From: Corallococcus sp. AS-1-6
Lineage (GTDB): Bacteria > Myxococcota > Myxococcia > Myxococcales > Myxococcaceae
Assembly (NCBI RefSeq): GCF_020037015.1
Contig: NZ_JAIQDE010000027.1
Span: 1-64,000, forward strand
Length of the DNA: 64,000 nucleotides
Direction of reading: 5' to 3'
The notes under the pieces: generated by a model
The model's database searches: none
Seen by the model: only the letters and a program-made list of their open reading frames with translations
Told to the model about the DNA's origin: nothing
Shown here: piece after piece, positions 24,783-32,574 of the stretch
Layout of the letters: each line of letters opens with the position of its first letter
Numbering within the stretch: the stretch's first letter is position 1
Made by a program: the position numbers and the translations under genes

Positions 24783-26882
24783 CTACTTCCGCAGCAGCGT
24801 GCCTTCGAAGAAGAACGCCAGGCAGGCGGCCAGGATGAGCCACGTCCACAGTGGCACGGCGGGCTTGTCCGCGTCCCCCGTGGAGGCCTTCACCGTGTCC
24901 TCGCCGAAGTAGGCCGTCAGCGTGTCCTGCGGTACGCGCGTCAGGTCGCTCTCCGCCGGGTCCAGCGTGGCGGCGAAGTCCAGCGCGGCCACGGGCTTCC
25001 CGTCCGCTCCCAGCACTGCGTGCACCCCCGGCTCCACCGTGGGCCCCGCTACGAACGACCCGTCCGGCTGTGCCTTCACCGGCAGTTCGCTGCCATCCGG
25101 CGCGCGCACCCCCGCCACCTTCTGCGTGCCTTCCGGTCGCAGCGTCACGGACTCGCCCACGCGCACGCGCACCTCCTCGCGCTCCTCCAGCGAGCCCGTG
25201 AGGTACGCGGCGAAGCGCTGCATCAGCGGCAGGAAGCTCGTGCGGATGGCGAAGTCGCTCCAGTCGCGGTCCACCGTGCTGGTGAACAGCGCCACGCGCC
25301 CCTTGCCCCGGCGCGCCACCGCCACCGCAGGCGCGCCGTCCTCGTACGTGGCCAGTACCTGGCTGGTGCCCGGCGCGGACGGGCTGTCCGCCTCCAGCAG
25401 CATGTACTTGTAGAAGCGCGCCCCGATGAGCCCCTCCTCCGCGCGGCCCGTGAAGGGCGCGAACAGCGGATGGTCCACCTTCACCTGCGCCAGCTTCGCC
25501 GTCTTCGTCTCCGCGTCCGGGTCCTCGCGCTCGGCGCTCGTGCGCACCAGGCGCAGGGGGCGCGGCAGGAGCGTGCCCAGCCGTGAGTTGTACGCCTCCG
25601 GGTTCACGTGGTCGCCCACGCTCACGAAGAGGCCTCCGCCGTTCTCCACGAAGGCCGACAGCTTCCGCGCCTCCTCCTCCGACGGCGCCGCCGTGTTGAG
25701 CAGCAGCACCAGGTCATACGCGCTGAAGTCCTCGCGCAGCCCCACCTCCGCGTCGCGCACCACCACGTCCACCGGCGAGCCCGGTGACGTGAGCGCCGCG
25801 TCCACGAAGAAGGCCTCGTCCCGGTAGCGCGTCGCATGCGGCGAGCCGTTCACCACAAGCGCCTTCAGCCCGCGCGGCACCGGCAACACGAAGGCCCGCC
25901 GGTCGTCCTCCGCCAGCGCGTCCGGCGCGAGCGTCACCTGGCCCACCACCGTGCCGCCCTGCGGGAAGCGCACCGTCAGCGTCTTCTGTGTCGTGCCTCC
26001 CGCGGGCACGTCCACGAAGCCCTTGGCCAGCGTGGACTCTCCCACGCGCACCGCGGCCTCCAGGTCCTTCGCCGGCTTCGCGCCGAAGTTCCGCACCGTG
26101 AATGTGAACTGGTACGCGCGCGGCCCCGCCTGCAGCGCGGGCTCCACCCGCAGGTCCACCAGCGCGTGGTTGTCCAGCGACTCGCGCCCGGACGCCACGT
26201 CGCGCAGCACGACCTCCGGCTTCACCATCGCGCCCGTGGGCCCCTTCACCGTGGGCGGCGGCGCTTCCAGCCGGAAGCCGGAGCCCGTCATGTCGGAGAC
26301 CACCACCAGGCGCTTGCCCGGCATCGGGTTCTCCTCCAGCGACCGCGCGGCCATGTCCAGGCAGCGCGACAGGTCCGCCGTGCCGTAGGTGGGCTTCGCC
26401 TCGTCCACCAGCGCGCGCAGCCGTGCCCGGTCGAAGCCCGGCGGCGGGGGCGCTTCCGGCGCGCCCGTGCACACCATCACCGTGGCGGGCTCCTCCGGCA
26501 GCAGGTCCTTGAGCGCGTCGCGCGCCTCGTCGCGGCCCTTCTCGAAGTTCGACGTGCCGTCCGACCAGCGCATGGACAGCGACGCGTCCAGGATGACCGC
26601 CGTGGCCGCCGGCCCGCGCGTCACCGTGGCCGCCTGCGCGTCGCGGGTGAACTCCGGCCGCGCCAGCGCGATGGGAATCGCCAGCAGGATGAGCGTGCGC
26701 AGCGTGTACAAGAGCAGCCGCTTCAGCTTGAGCCGGCTCGCCGTGCGCTTCTGGCTGCGCAGCACGAACGCGAGCGGCCCGAACGGATGCGCCCTCGGGC
26801 GGCGCCGGTCGAACAGGTGCACCAGCACGGGGATGAGCGCACCCAGCGCGCCCAGCAGGAACCACGGGTTGCCGAACGTCAC
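24783..26882 (-). CDS. BatA/VWA-domain membrane protein
   Basis: This 699-residue protein has an N-terminal BatA-like membrane domain (FGNPWFLLGALGALIPVLVHLFDRRRP split over two helices), then a von Willebrand A domain with a MIDAS-type DASLSM and a long beta-rich periplasmic part. A glutamine-amidotransferase-like segment (FVENGGGLFVSVGD) follows, and a single C-terminal helix ends in LLRK. The GTG at 26882 overlaps the DUF58 stop by 4 nt, so I prefer it to an upstream reading. With DUF58 and MoxR it forms the common MoxR-DUF58-VWA membrane system, whose members act in envelope stress and metal-centre assembly in other bacteria. Confidence 0.88.
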   Translation of the reverse strand: MTFGNPWFLLGALGALIPVLVHLFDRRRPRAHPFGPLAFVLRSQKRTASRLKLKRLLLYTLRTLILLAIPIALARPEFTRDAQAATVTRGPAATAVILDASLSMRWSDGTSNFEKGRDEARDALKDLLPEEPATVMVCTGAPEAPPPPGFDRARLRALVDEAKPTYGTADLSRCLDMAARSLEENPMPGKRLVVVSDMTGSGFRLEAPPPTVKGPTGAMVKPEVVLRDVASGRESLDNHALVDLRVEPALQAGPRAYQFTFTVRNFGAKPAKDLEAAVRVGESTLAKGFVDVPAGGTTQKTLTVRFPQGGTVVGQVTLAPDALAEDDRRAFVLPVPRGLKALVVNGSPHATRYRDEAFFVDAALTSPGSPVDVVVRDAEVGLREDFSAYDLVLLLNTAAPSEEEARKLSAFVENGGGLFVSVGDHVNPEAYNSRLGTLLPRPLRLVRTSAEREDPDAETKTAKLAQVKVDHPLFAPFTGRAEEGLIGARFYKYMLLEADSPSAPGTSQVLATYEDGAPAVAVARRGKGRVALFTSTVDRDWSDFAIRTSFLPLMQRFAAYLTGSLEEREEVRVRVGESVTLRPEGTQKVAGVRAPDGSELPVKAQPDGSFVAGPTVEPGVHAVLGADGKPVAALDFAATLDPAESDLTRVPQDTLTAYFGEDTVKASTGDADKPAVPLWTWLILAACLAFFFEGTLLRK

Positions 26883-27760
26883 CGGCGCCTCCCTCGGCGT
26901 CCCAGGAAGCGCAGGAGCACCTCGTCCAGCCGCTCGTCCGTGCGCACCAGCTCGTAGTCCACGTCGGCCTCGGCGCACTTCGCCTTCACGTCCGCGAGGA
27001 ACGCGCCGAACTCCTCCAGGTAGCTCTGCTTGATTTCGCGCGGGTTCACCTCGATGCGGCCCTCGCCCTCCATGTCCAGGAAGAGGGTGGGGTCGTCGAA
27101 GGGGAACGTCAGCTCCGCCGGGTCCACCAGGTGGAACACCGCCACGTCGTTCTTGCGCTGCCGGAGGGCCAGGATGCGCTTGAGCGACTCCTGCCGTTCA
27201 TCCAGCAGGTCCGACAGCACGATGACCGTGGAGCGCCGGGGCAGCACCTCCGCCAGGTGATCCGCCGCGCTGCCCAGATCCGTGGGGCCCTTGGGCTGCG
27301 TGTGCTCCAGCGCGTCCAGGAGCACGTTGAGGTGTCCGGCGGAAGCGCGGGGTGGCACGTCCTTGAACGCGCCGCCCACCATGACGGCCAGGCCCGCCGC
27401 GTCCTGCTGGCGCACGAGCAGGTAGCTGAGCGCGCCCGCGAGCGTCTTGGCCACCTCCAGCTTGGACATGGCGCCGCTCTGGTAGCCCATGGACGCGGAC
27501 GCATCCACGACCATCACCGAGCGCAGGTTCGTCTCATGCTCGAAGCGCTTGACGTAGTACTTGTCGAACTTGCCGTAGGCCTTCCAGTCCAGGTGGCGCA
27601 GCTCATCGCCGGGGGCGTACTCCTTGTGCTCGGCGAACTCCACGCTCTGGCCCTGATGGGGGCTCTTGTGGAGGCCGGACAGCACGCCCTCCATCACGGC
27701 GCGGGCGCGCAGCTTCACGCCCTGGAGGCGGGACAGCGTCTGGGCGTCGAGCAGCGACAT
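26879..27760 (-). CDS. DUF58 domain protein (VWA-like)
   Basis: This 293-residue protein has the DUF58 core HLDWKAYGKFDKYYVKRFE and the VWA-like MVVDASASM, plus VIVLSDLLDE. It lies between the MoxR ATPase gene (13 nt) and the BatA-like gene (4-nt overlap). DUF58 proteins are thought to link MoxR ATPases to their membrane VWA clients. No signal peptide or membrane segment is apparent, so it is probably cytoplasmic or peripheral. The operon order moxR-DUF58-batA is canonical. Confidence 0.92.
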   Translation of the reverse strand: MSLLDAQTLSRLQGVKLRARAVMEGVLSGLHKSPHQGQSVEFAEHKEYAPGDELRHLDWKAYGKFDKYYVKRFEHETNLRSVMVVDASASMGYQSGAMSKLEVAKTLAGALSYLLVRQQDAAGLAVMVGGAFKDVPPRASAGHLNVLLDALEHTQPKGPTDLGSAADHLAEVLPRRSTVIVLSDLLDERQESLKRILALRQRKNDVAVFHLVDPAELTFPFDDPTLFLDMEGEGRIEVNPREIKQSYLEEFGAFLADVKAKCAEADVDYELVRTDERLDEVLLRFLGRRGRRR

Positions 27761-27773
27761 GGGATGGAGGTCC

Positions 27774-28802
27774 CTAGCCCTTCACCACCGTGAGGAGCTG
27801 GTCGATGAGCTTCACGGACGTGATGCCGTCGCTCTCCGCGGTGAAGTTGGGCAGCACGCGGTGGCGCAGCACGGGCCGCGCCAGCGCCCGCACGTCCTCC
27901 ACCGTGGCCACGAAGCGGCCGTTGAGGATGGCGCGCGCCTTGGACGCGAGCACCAGGTACTGGCTCGCGCGCGGGCCCGCGCCCCAGGACACGTTCTTCG
28001 CCACGAAGTCCGGCACGCCCGCTTCCTTGGGGCGCGTGTGGCGCACCAGCTCCACCGCGTAGCGCACCACGTGGTCCGGCACCGGCACGCGGCGCACCAG
28101 CTCCTGGAGGGCGAGGATGCGCTCCGGGGAAAGAATCTTCTCCAGCTTCGGCGGCGCGCCGGCGGTGGTGCTCTTGACGATCTGCACCTCCTCCTCGGCG
28201 GTGGGGTAGCCCACGTCCACCAGGAACATGAAGCGGTCCAACTGCGCTTCCGGGAGGGGATAGGTGCCCTCCTGCTCGATGGGGTTCTGCGTCGCGAAGA
28301 CGAGGAAGGGCAGCTCCAGCGGGTACGTGCGGCCACCGGCGGTGACGCGGTACTCCTGCATGGCCTGGAGGAGCGCGGCCTGCGTCTTGGGCGGCGTGCG
28401 GTTCACCTCGTCCGCGAGGATGATGTTCGCGAACAGCGGGCCCTGCATGAAGCGGAAGGAGCGGCGGCCCGTCGTCTTGTCCTCTTCCAGGATGTCCGTG
28501 CCGGTGATGTCCGACGGCATCAGGTCCGGCGTGAACTGGATGCGGTTGAAGGACAGGTTGAGCACGTCCGCCAGCGTGGAGATGAGCAGCGTCTTCGCCA
28601 GGCCGGGCACGCCCACGAAGAGGCAGTGGCCGCGGCTGAAGAGCGAAATCAGCAGGTGCTCCACCACGTCCCGCTGACCGACGACGCGCTTCTCAATCTG
28701 CTCGACGATGGCGTTGCGGGCCTGGGCAAGCTCCTCGACGGCGCGCAGATCCTCGGGGGTGGCGTCGGACGGGGGGAGTGGGGCGGGGGCGGCGCTTTCC
28801 AT
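27774..28802 (-). CDS. MoxR-family AAA+ ATPase
   Basis: This 342-residue protein has Walker A GVPGLAKT, Walker B IILADEVNRTPPKTQAALLQ, sensor 1 FATQNPIEQEGTYPLPEAQLDRF and the MoxR C-terminal lid. MoxR ATPases act as chaperones that remodel VWA-containing partners or insert cofactors. It is the first gene of a three-gene operon with DUF58 and BatA-like proteins. It is divergent from the lipoprotein gene at 29067, and the 264 nt between them must hold both promoters; they are GC-rich with no clear site. Confidence 0.95.
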   Translation of the reverse strand: MESAAPAPLPPSDATPEDLRAVEELAQARNAIVEQIEKRVVGQRDVVEHLLISLFSRGHCLFVGVPGLAKTLLISTLADVLNLSFNRIQFTPDLMPSDITGTDILEEDKTTGRRSFRFMQGPLFANIILADEVNRTPPKTQAALLQAMQEYRVTAGGRTYPLELPFLVFATQNPIEQEGTYPLPEAQLDRFMFLVDVGYPTAEEEVQIVKSTTAGAPPKLEKILSPERILALQELVRRVPVPDHVVRYAVELVRHTRPKEAGVPDFVAKNVSWGAGPRASQYLVLASKARAILNGRFVATVEDVRALARPVLRHRVLPNFTAESDGITSVKLIDQLLTVVKG

Positions 28803-29066
28803 GGAAGGGTTCTCTTAATCGGCGCGGCGGGGGCGGACCAACGGTTTCCGTCGCCCCGGGGCCCCGAGCGTGGGGTGCCAACCGTTCCAGCCGTCCGGTA
28901 TTCCGCCGGAACGGGCCACGGGTCCGCCCGGCCCCGCGCCTGGCCCCGTGCCTGCCCCCCGGCCTGTTTCAGGTCCCCCCGGGGAGGGGGGAATGCCGGA
29001 CCGTGGACACACTGCTTACGTTCCCAAGGCACCTGCGATGGAGCAGGGCAGGCATGGGAGCACGGC

Positions 29067-30458
29067 ATGCGTTCAGCACGGCGAGTCATCTGGGGCGGGT
29101 GGGCACTTCTGGGCGCGGGACTCCTCGGACTGGGAAGCACTGCGTGTGGTGGTGCTCCGGCGGACGAAACTGGGGATGTGACTGACGGTACGGAAGCCCA
29201 GGGGACCGTCCCCACTCCGGCCCCCCAGACGGCTGCTCCCTCGCCCGGGACCCAGGCCCCCACGCAGGCCCCCGCCGCGGAGGCTCCGGCGCCCGCGGCC
29301 CCGGCGGCGAGCCCCTGGTCGCTCAAGTCCGGCGGTCCGCAGGATGACACGGGCGCGGGGCTGGCGGTGGGGCGGGGCGGGGATGTGCTGTGGGTGACGT
29401 CCGGCACGCCGCGCTCGGACGAGGACCGCGAGCAGGTGGACGGCGAGCGGCTGGTGGTGACGCTGTCGCGCTACTCGGCGGACGGGACGAAGCGGTGGGC
29501 GAAGGAGTTCGAGCGCAACCGCCTGTCGGACCTGCGCGTGGCGGGCTCCACGGGGAGTGACGGCGCGGTGTTCCTGTCCGGCAACGCGTTCCTGTACTCG
29601 GCGGACTTCGGGCTGGGCGAGGCGCAGGACGGCTTCCTGGTGAAGTTCACGCAGGCGGGCGAGCCCGAGTGGCAGCGCCGCGTGGGCCAGAAGGTCTACG
29701 CGGTGGCGGCGGACGCGGCGAGCGGCGTCGTGGCCCTGGGCGAGGAGTGGACGCCGGAGGCCCACACGCCCCGGCTGGTGCGCTACGCGGCGGACGGCAC
29801 GGCGCGCTGGACGAAGACGTTCAACGGCGCGAAGGAGGGCACGCTCCTGTCGGCGGTGGCGCTGTCGGGGACGGGCACGTCGGTGGTGGCCGGGCGGCTG
29901 GTGGGCCCGGTGACGGTGGACGGGCGCACGTTCGACGCGCAGGGCACGGGCGGCTTCGTGGTGCTGGCGTTCGGCGCGGACGGAGCGCTGGCGTGGGGCC
30001 GCGAGGTGCCGGGCGTGAACGGGCGCGTGGGCTCCGTGTCGGTGGGCGCGGACGGCACGGTGGCGGTGGCGGGCGAGGCGGTGGGCCTGCTGGTGTGGAA
30101 CGGCGTGGCGCTGGATGGGGGCGGCCCGTTCGTGCTGACGGCGGCGGCGGACGGCCAGGAGCGCTGGGTGAAGCAGCCCACGTGCGGCGCGACGTCCGTG
30201 GGCACGGTGGCGGCGGTGGAGCCCGCGGGCCCGGTGGCCACGGCATGCGGCGATACGGTGACGCGCTACGCGGCGGACGGCGCGCTCCTGGGCACGAAGT
30301 CGCTGGCGCCGGAGTCGTGCGAGAGCGGCACGTGCTCGCTGGCGACGACGGCGCTGGTGGCGGCGCCGGAGTCCGGGCTGGTGGTGTCCGGCTGGCAGCG
30401 CGACGGCGCGGGCGACACGTGGAACCAGGATGCGTTCCTGCGGCTCGTGACGCCGTGA
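29067..30458 (+). CDS. Propeller-like lipoprotein of unknown function
   Basis: This 463-residue protein has a signal peptide and lipobox GSTAC, then a Pro/Ala/Thr-rich linker (about residues 30-85) and six to seven blade-like repeats. The repeats carry phrases such as YSADGTKRWAKEF, YAADGTARWTKTF and FGADGALAWGREV, each followed by a hydrophobic strand pair. This is the pattern of delta-60 or PQQ-like beta-propellers common in myxobacterial surface lipoproteins. The ATG at 29067 begins directly at the signal peptide, while the same frame upstream is antisense to the MoxR operon. Ligand unknown. Confidence 0.8.
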   Translation: MRSARRVIWGGWALLGAGLLGLGSTACGGAPADETGDVTDGTEAQGTVPTPAPQTAAPSPGTQAPTQAPAAEAPAPAAPAASPWSLKSGGPQDDTGAGLAVGRGGDVLWVTSGTPRSDEDREQVDGERLVVTLSRYSADGTKRWAKEFERNRLSDLRVAGSTGSDGAVFLSGNAFLYSADFGLGEAQDGFLVKFTQAGEPEWQRRVGQKVYAVAADAASGVVALGEEWTPEAHTPRLVRYAADGTARWTKTFNGAKEGTLLSAVALSGTGTSVVAGRLVGPVTVDGRTFDAQGTGGFVVLAFGADGALAWGREVPGVNGRVGSVSVGADGTVAVAGEAVGLLVWNGVALDGGGPFVLTAAADGQERWVKQPTCGATSVGTVAAVEPAGPVATACGDTVTRYAADGALLGTKSLAPESCESGTCSLATTALVAAPESGLVVSGWQRDGAGDTWNQDAFLRLVTP

Positions 30459-30483
30459 TTTGGACGGAGTCCTCGGGGCCGCG

Positions 30484-30821
30484 CTACCACGCGACCTCGA
30501 TGCCTCCGGTGTCCTGCGCCCAGCCGGAGATGGCGCGGTCGCGGGTGAGGAGCGGCAGTCCGAGTCTGTGGGCCGCCGCGACGATGAGCCGGTCGAAGTG
30601 GTCCCGATGCTCCCAGTCGAGCCGGGCCGCCTCCCGGACATCCGCATCGCTCATGGGGTCGTGGACCAACTCCGGACAGTCGATGTCCACCCACCAGGCG
30701 TCCAGAGTGGTGGGGAATCGCAGCTTCCCGCCCTGGGCAAGCAACAACGTCTCCAGCACGACGGGCGCGGGCACCACGTAGAAGAGCGGGCATTCGTGTC
30801 GAGCACGTAGCCTTCACTCAC
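30484..30821 (-). pseudogene. Broken PIN-domain toxin (VapC-like) with frameshift and internal deletion
   Basis: Reading from a GTG at 30821 gives SEGYVLDTNA, the first strand and first catalytic Asp of a PIN domain. The frame then leaves the gene and reaches a stop about 50 codons later. The rest of the domain is intact in another frame from 30777: VVLETLLLAQGGKLRFP, then HRDHFDRLIVAAAHRLGLPLLTRD with the downstream acidic residues. Only a few residues separate DTN from the second strand, whereas PIN domains normally have two helices there. I infer deletion plus frameshift. The putative start overlaps the antitoxin stop by 8 nt, the usual toxin-antitoxin layout. Confidence 0.7.
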
Positions 30822-31203
30822 GCTCCAGTACCTCCGCGGAGGTCAGTGCCGAGCGCTGGAGTCGCTGACTGGGGCTCTCATCGGTAGCTTCCAGGTCACC
30901 GACGATGCGCAGGGAGCCGCGAAGCTTCGACTTCCGCTTCCGGACGGGACGTACCTTTCGCTCCGCTTCCAGCAGGGCCTCCAGACGCGAGGGCGCGATG
31001 ATGAACGCCTTCAGTTCATCGTGCACCGTGATGGCGGTGAGATGCCGCTGGGAGGCCGCCTGCTGCACGAGCGCGCTGAGATGGCTGCGCGCTTCGCTGA
31101 GCGAGATGCGCTGCATGGGCAGGGGCCACGTGGGCGGTGATGCGGCGGCGCGACGCGCGGTCGCGGGACGAGGAGGTGTCCGCCGCCGATGTTTGCTGGC
31201 CAT
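30814..31203 (-). CDS. Phd/YefM-type antitoxin
   Basis: The protein has 129 residues from the ATG at 31203, or 100 from 31116. The core ISLSEARSHLSALVQQAASQ with ITVHDELKAFIIAPSRLEAL is the Phd/YefM DNA-binding fold, and the C-terminal region is charged, as in toxin-binding tails. The 31203 start adds an Arg/Pro-rich extension with no family match, so the shorter form may be the real one. It precedes a degenerate PIN toxin, making it an orphaned antitoxin that may now only autoregulate or buffer other toxins. Confidence 0.78.
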   Translation of the reverse strand: MASKHRRRTPPRPATARRAAASPPTWPLPMQRISLSEARSHLSALVQQAASQRHLTAITVHDELKAFIIAPSRLEALLEAERKVRPVRKRKSKLRGSLRIVGDLEATDESPSQRLQRSALTSAEVLERE

Positions 31204-31250
31204 GGTGCGCGGATAATAGGCACAGGTCCGACACACCCTCTGGCCGAGCG

Positions 31251-32396
31251 TCAGACCGCCGCCGCGGTGTTCAGCTTCAGGTCCTGGTTGAGCCCCGCGT
31301 CCTTGCGCACGCGCCAGATGTACTGGTCCAGGAAGTAGTGGTGCAGCGCGAAGCCCCAGATGAAGCCTTCCATCAGGTCGCGCAGCGTGAGCCCACTGCT
31401 TCCCAACGCCACCTTCGCGTCGAACGCGCCGCAGCCCGGGTGCACGCCCATGCCGCAGCCCAGCGTCCGGTACGCCAGCGTGAACGCGAGCCCGCAGAGC
31501 GCGTAGATGATGAAGCGCTGGCTCACCTTCGGCGCCCAGCCGAACGCGGCCCGGTCCACGCCTTGCGCGTGGTAGCGGTTGCGGTGAAAGAACCAGACGA
31601 TGCCGTGGTACTGCACGTTGTGGAACGCCGTCACCGCCACGGTGAACATCAGGAAGTCCATCCGCCGCGACACCGACGGCCAGAACACCAGCGACGTCAG
31701 CCCCAGCGCCGCGCCCAGCATCAGCAACTTGGGCCCGTTCACCCCCAGCCCCCGGCGCCACCGCCACACCTGCCTCGCCGCCAGCACCCCCACCACCGCG
31801 AGCACCACGGCGAAGCACGCGTGCGCCACTCCGACCTCCCAGGTCGGCTCCGCCATCAGACCCAACCGGCGCCGCGCTCCCGGATGCGTCAGCGCGAACG
31901 CCACGAACGGCGCGAGCAGCCCCACGTACAGGGTCACGCTGTCCAGCCGCCGGTCCCACGCGTCCCGCTCTCCGGCCTTGCGCTGGTAGAGCACCATGAT
32001 GCCGTAGTGCTGCCGCACCACGTGCCAGTACGCCCACAGCGCCGCCAGCGTCACGAACACCGCGAACGGCCAGCGCTGCCCGGACAGCACCGACACCCCG
32101 AACATCGCCGGCCCCGCCGCGAACCAGCCCAGGCTGCCCCAGAGCAGCCGGGCGCGCGCCCTCCGCTCCCGAGCGTCCAGGTACGTGCGCGACACCGTCG
32201 CGAACAGGTGCGGCCCGTCCAACAGCAGCACCCACGCCCACCACAGCGGCGGCCCGCTCACGCCCCCCAGCACGTGCAACGCCATCAGCGCCAGGCTCGC
32301 GCCCAGTCCCCCCACCGTGGAGAGCAGGTCATGCCGTCGGTCCACCAACCACCGCGCATGCAGCGGAACCGGGGCGAAATGGGGGACCGCGTTCAT
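31251..32396 (-). CDS. Polytopic membrane protein with histidine clusters
   Basis: This 381-residue protein has about eight to nine hydrophobic segments. Conserved-looking His motifs lie at membrane edges: LLDGPHLFATVSRTYLD, AYWHVVRQHYGIM, FHNVQYHGIVWFFHRNRYH and ALHHYFLDQYIWRVRKD. Spaced His/Asp pairs in a polytopic protein recall membrane di-iron enzymes and Brp/Blh-type carotenoid cleavage proteins, but I do not recognise the exact family. The ATG at 32396 is preferred over 32465. It stands alone between the antitoxin gene and the PilZ-Hsp70 gene. Enzymatic function is inference. Confidence 0.7.
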   Translation of the reverse strand: MNAVPHFAPVPLHARWLVDRRHDLLSTVGGLGASLALMALHVLGGVSGPPLWWAWVLLLDGPHLFATVSRTYLDARERRARARLLWGSLGWFAAGPAMFGVSVLSGQRWPFAVFVTLAALWAYWHVVRQHYGIMVLYQRKAGERDAWDRRLDSVTLYVGLLAPFVAFALTHPGARRRLGLMAEPTWEVGVAHACFAVVLAVVGVLAARQVWRWRRGLGVNGPKLLMLGAALGLTSLVFWPSVSRRMDFLMFTVAVTAFHNVQYHGIVWFFHRNRYHAQGVDRAAFGWAPKVSQRFIIYALCGLAFTLAYRTLGCGMGVHPGCGAFDAKVALGSSGLTLRDLMEGFIWGFALHHYFLDQYIWRVRKDAGLNQDLKLNTAAAV

Positions 32397-32574
32397 CGGG
32401 AACTCCCGTCCGGTGGACCCGGACCTCTTCCTGGGGGAAACGAAGTCCCAGGATAGCGGGGGCATACAGGTAAGTCAGATGCGCACCTGGAGGTCTTGAA
32501 CGGGCACCGGGCGGACGGGCAGGGGGCCAGAACCCCCTTGAGGGAATGGCCCCCGAACGCGACAGTGCCGAACC

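Noticed and set aside
23859-25586. Plus-strand protein with repeated GNLSD-type peptides across the palindromic array
   Set aside because: The frame runs through the intergenic repeat and then antisense to the BatA-like gene. The repeats are also open in other frames, so this is a repeat artefact.
27666-30458. 930-codon reading of the propeller-like lipoprotein gene
   Set aside because: The first ~465 codons are antisense to moxR; a signal peptide and lipobox start cleanly at 29067.
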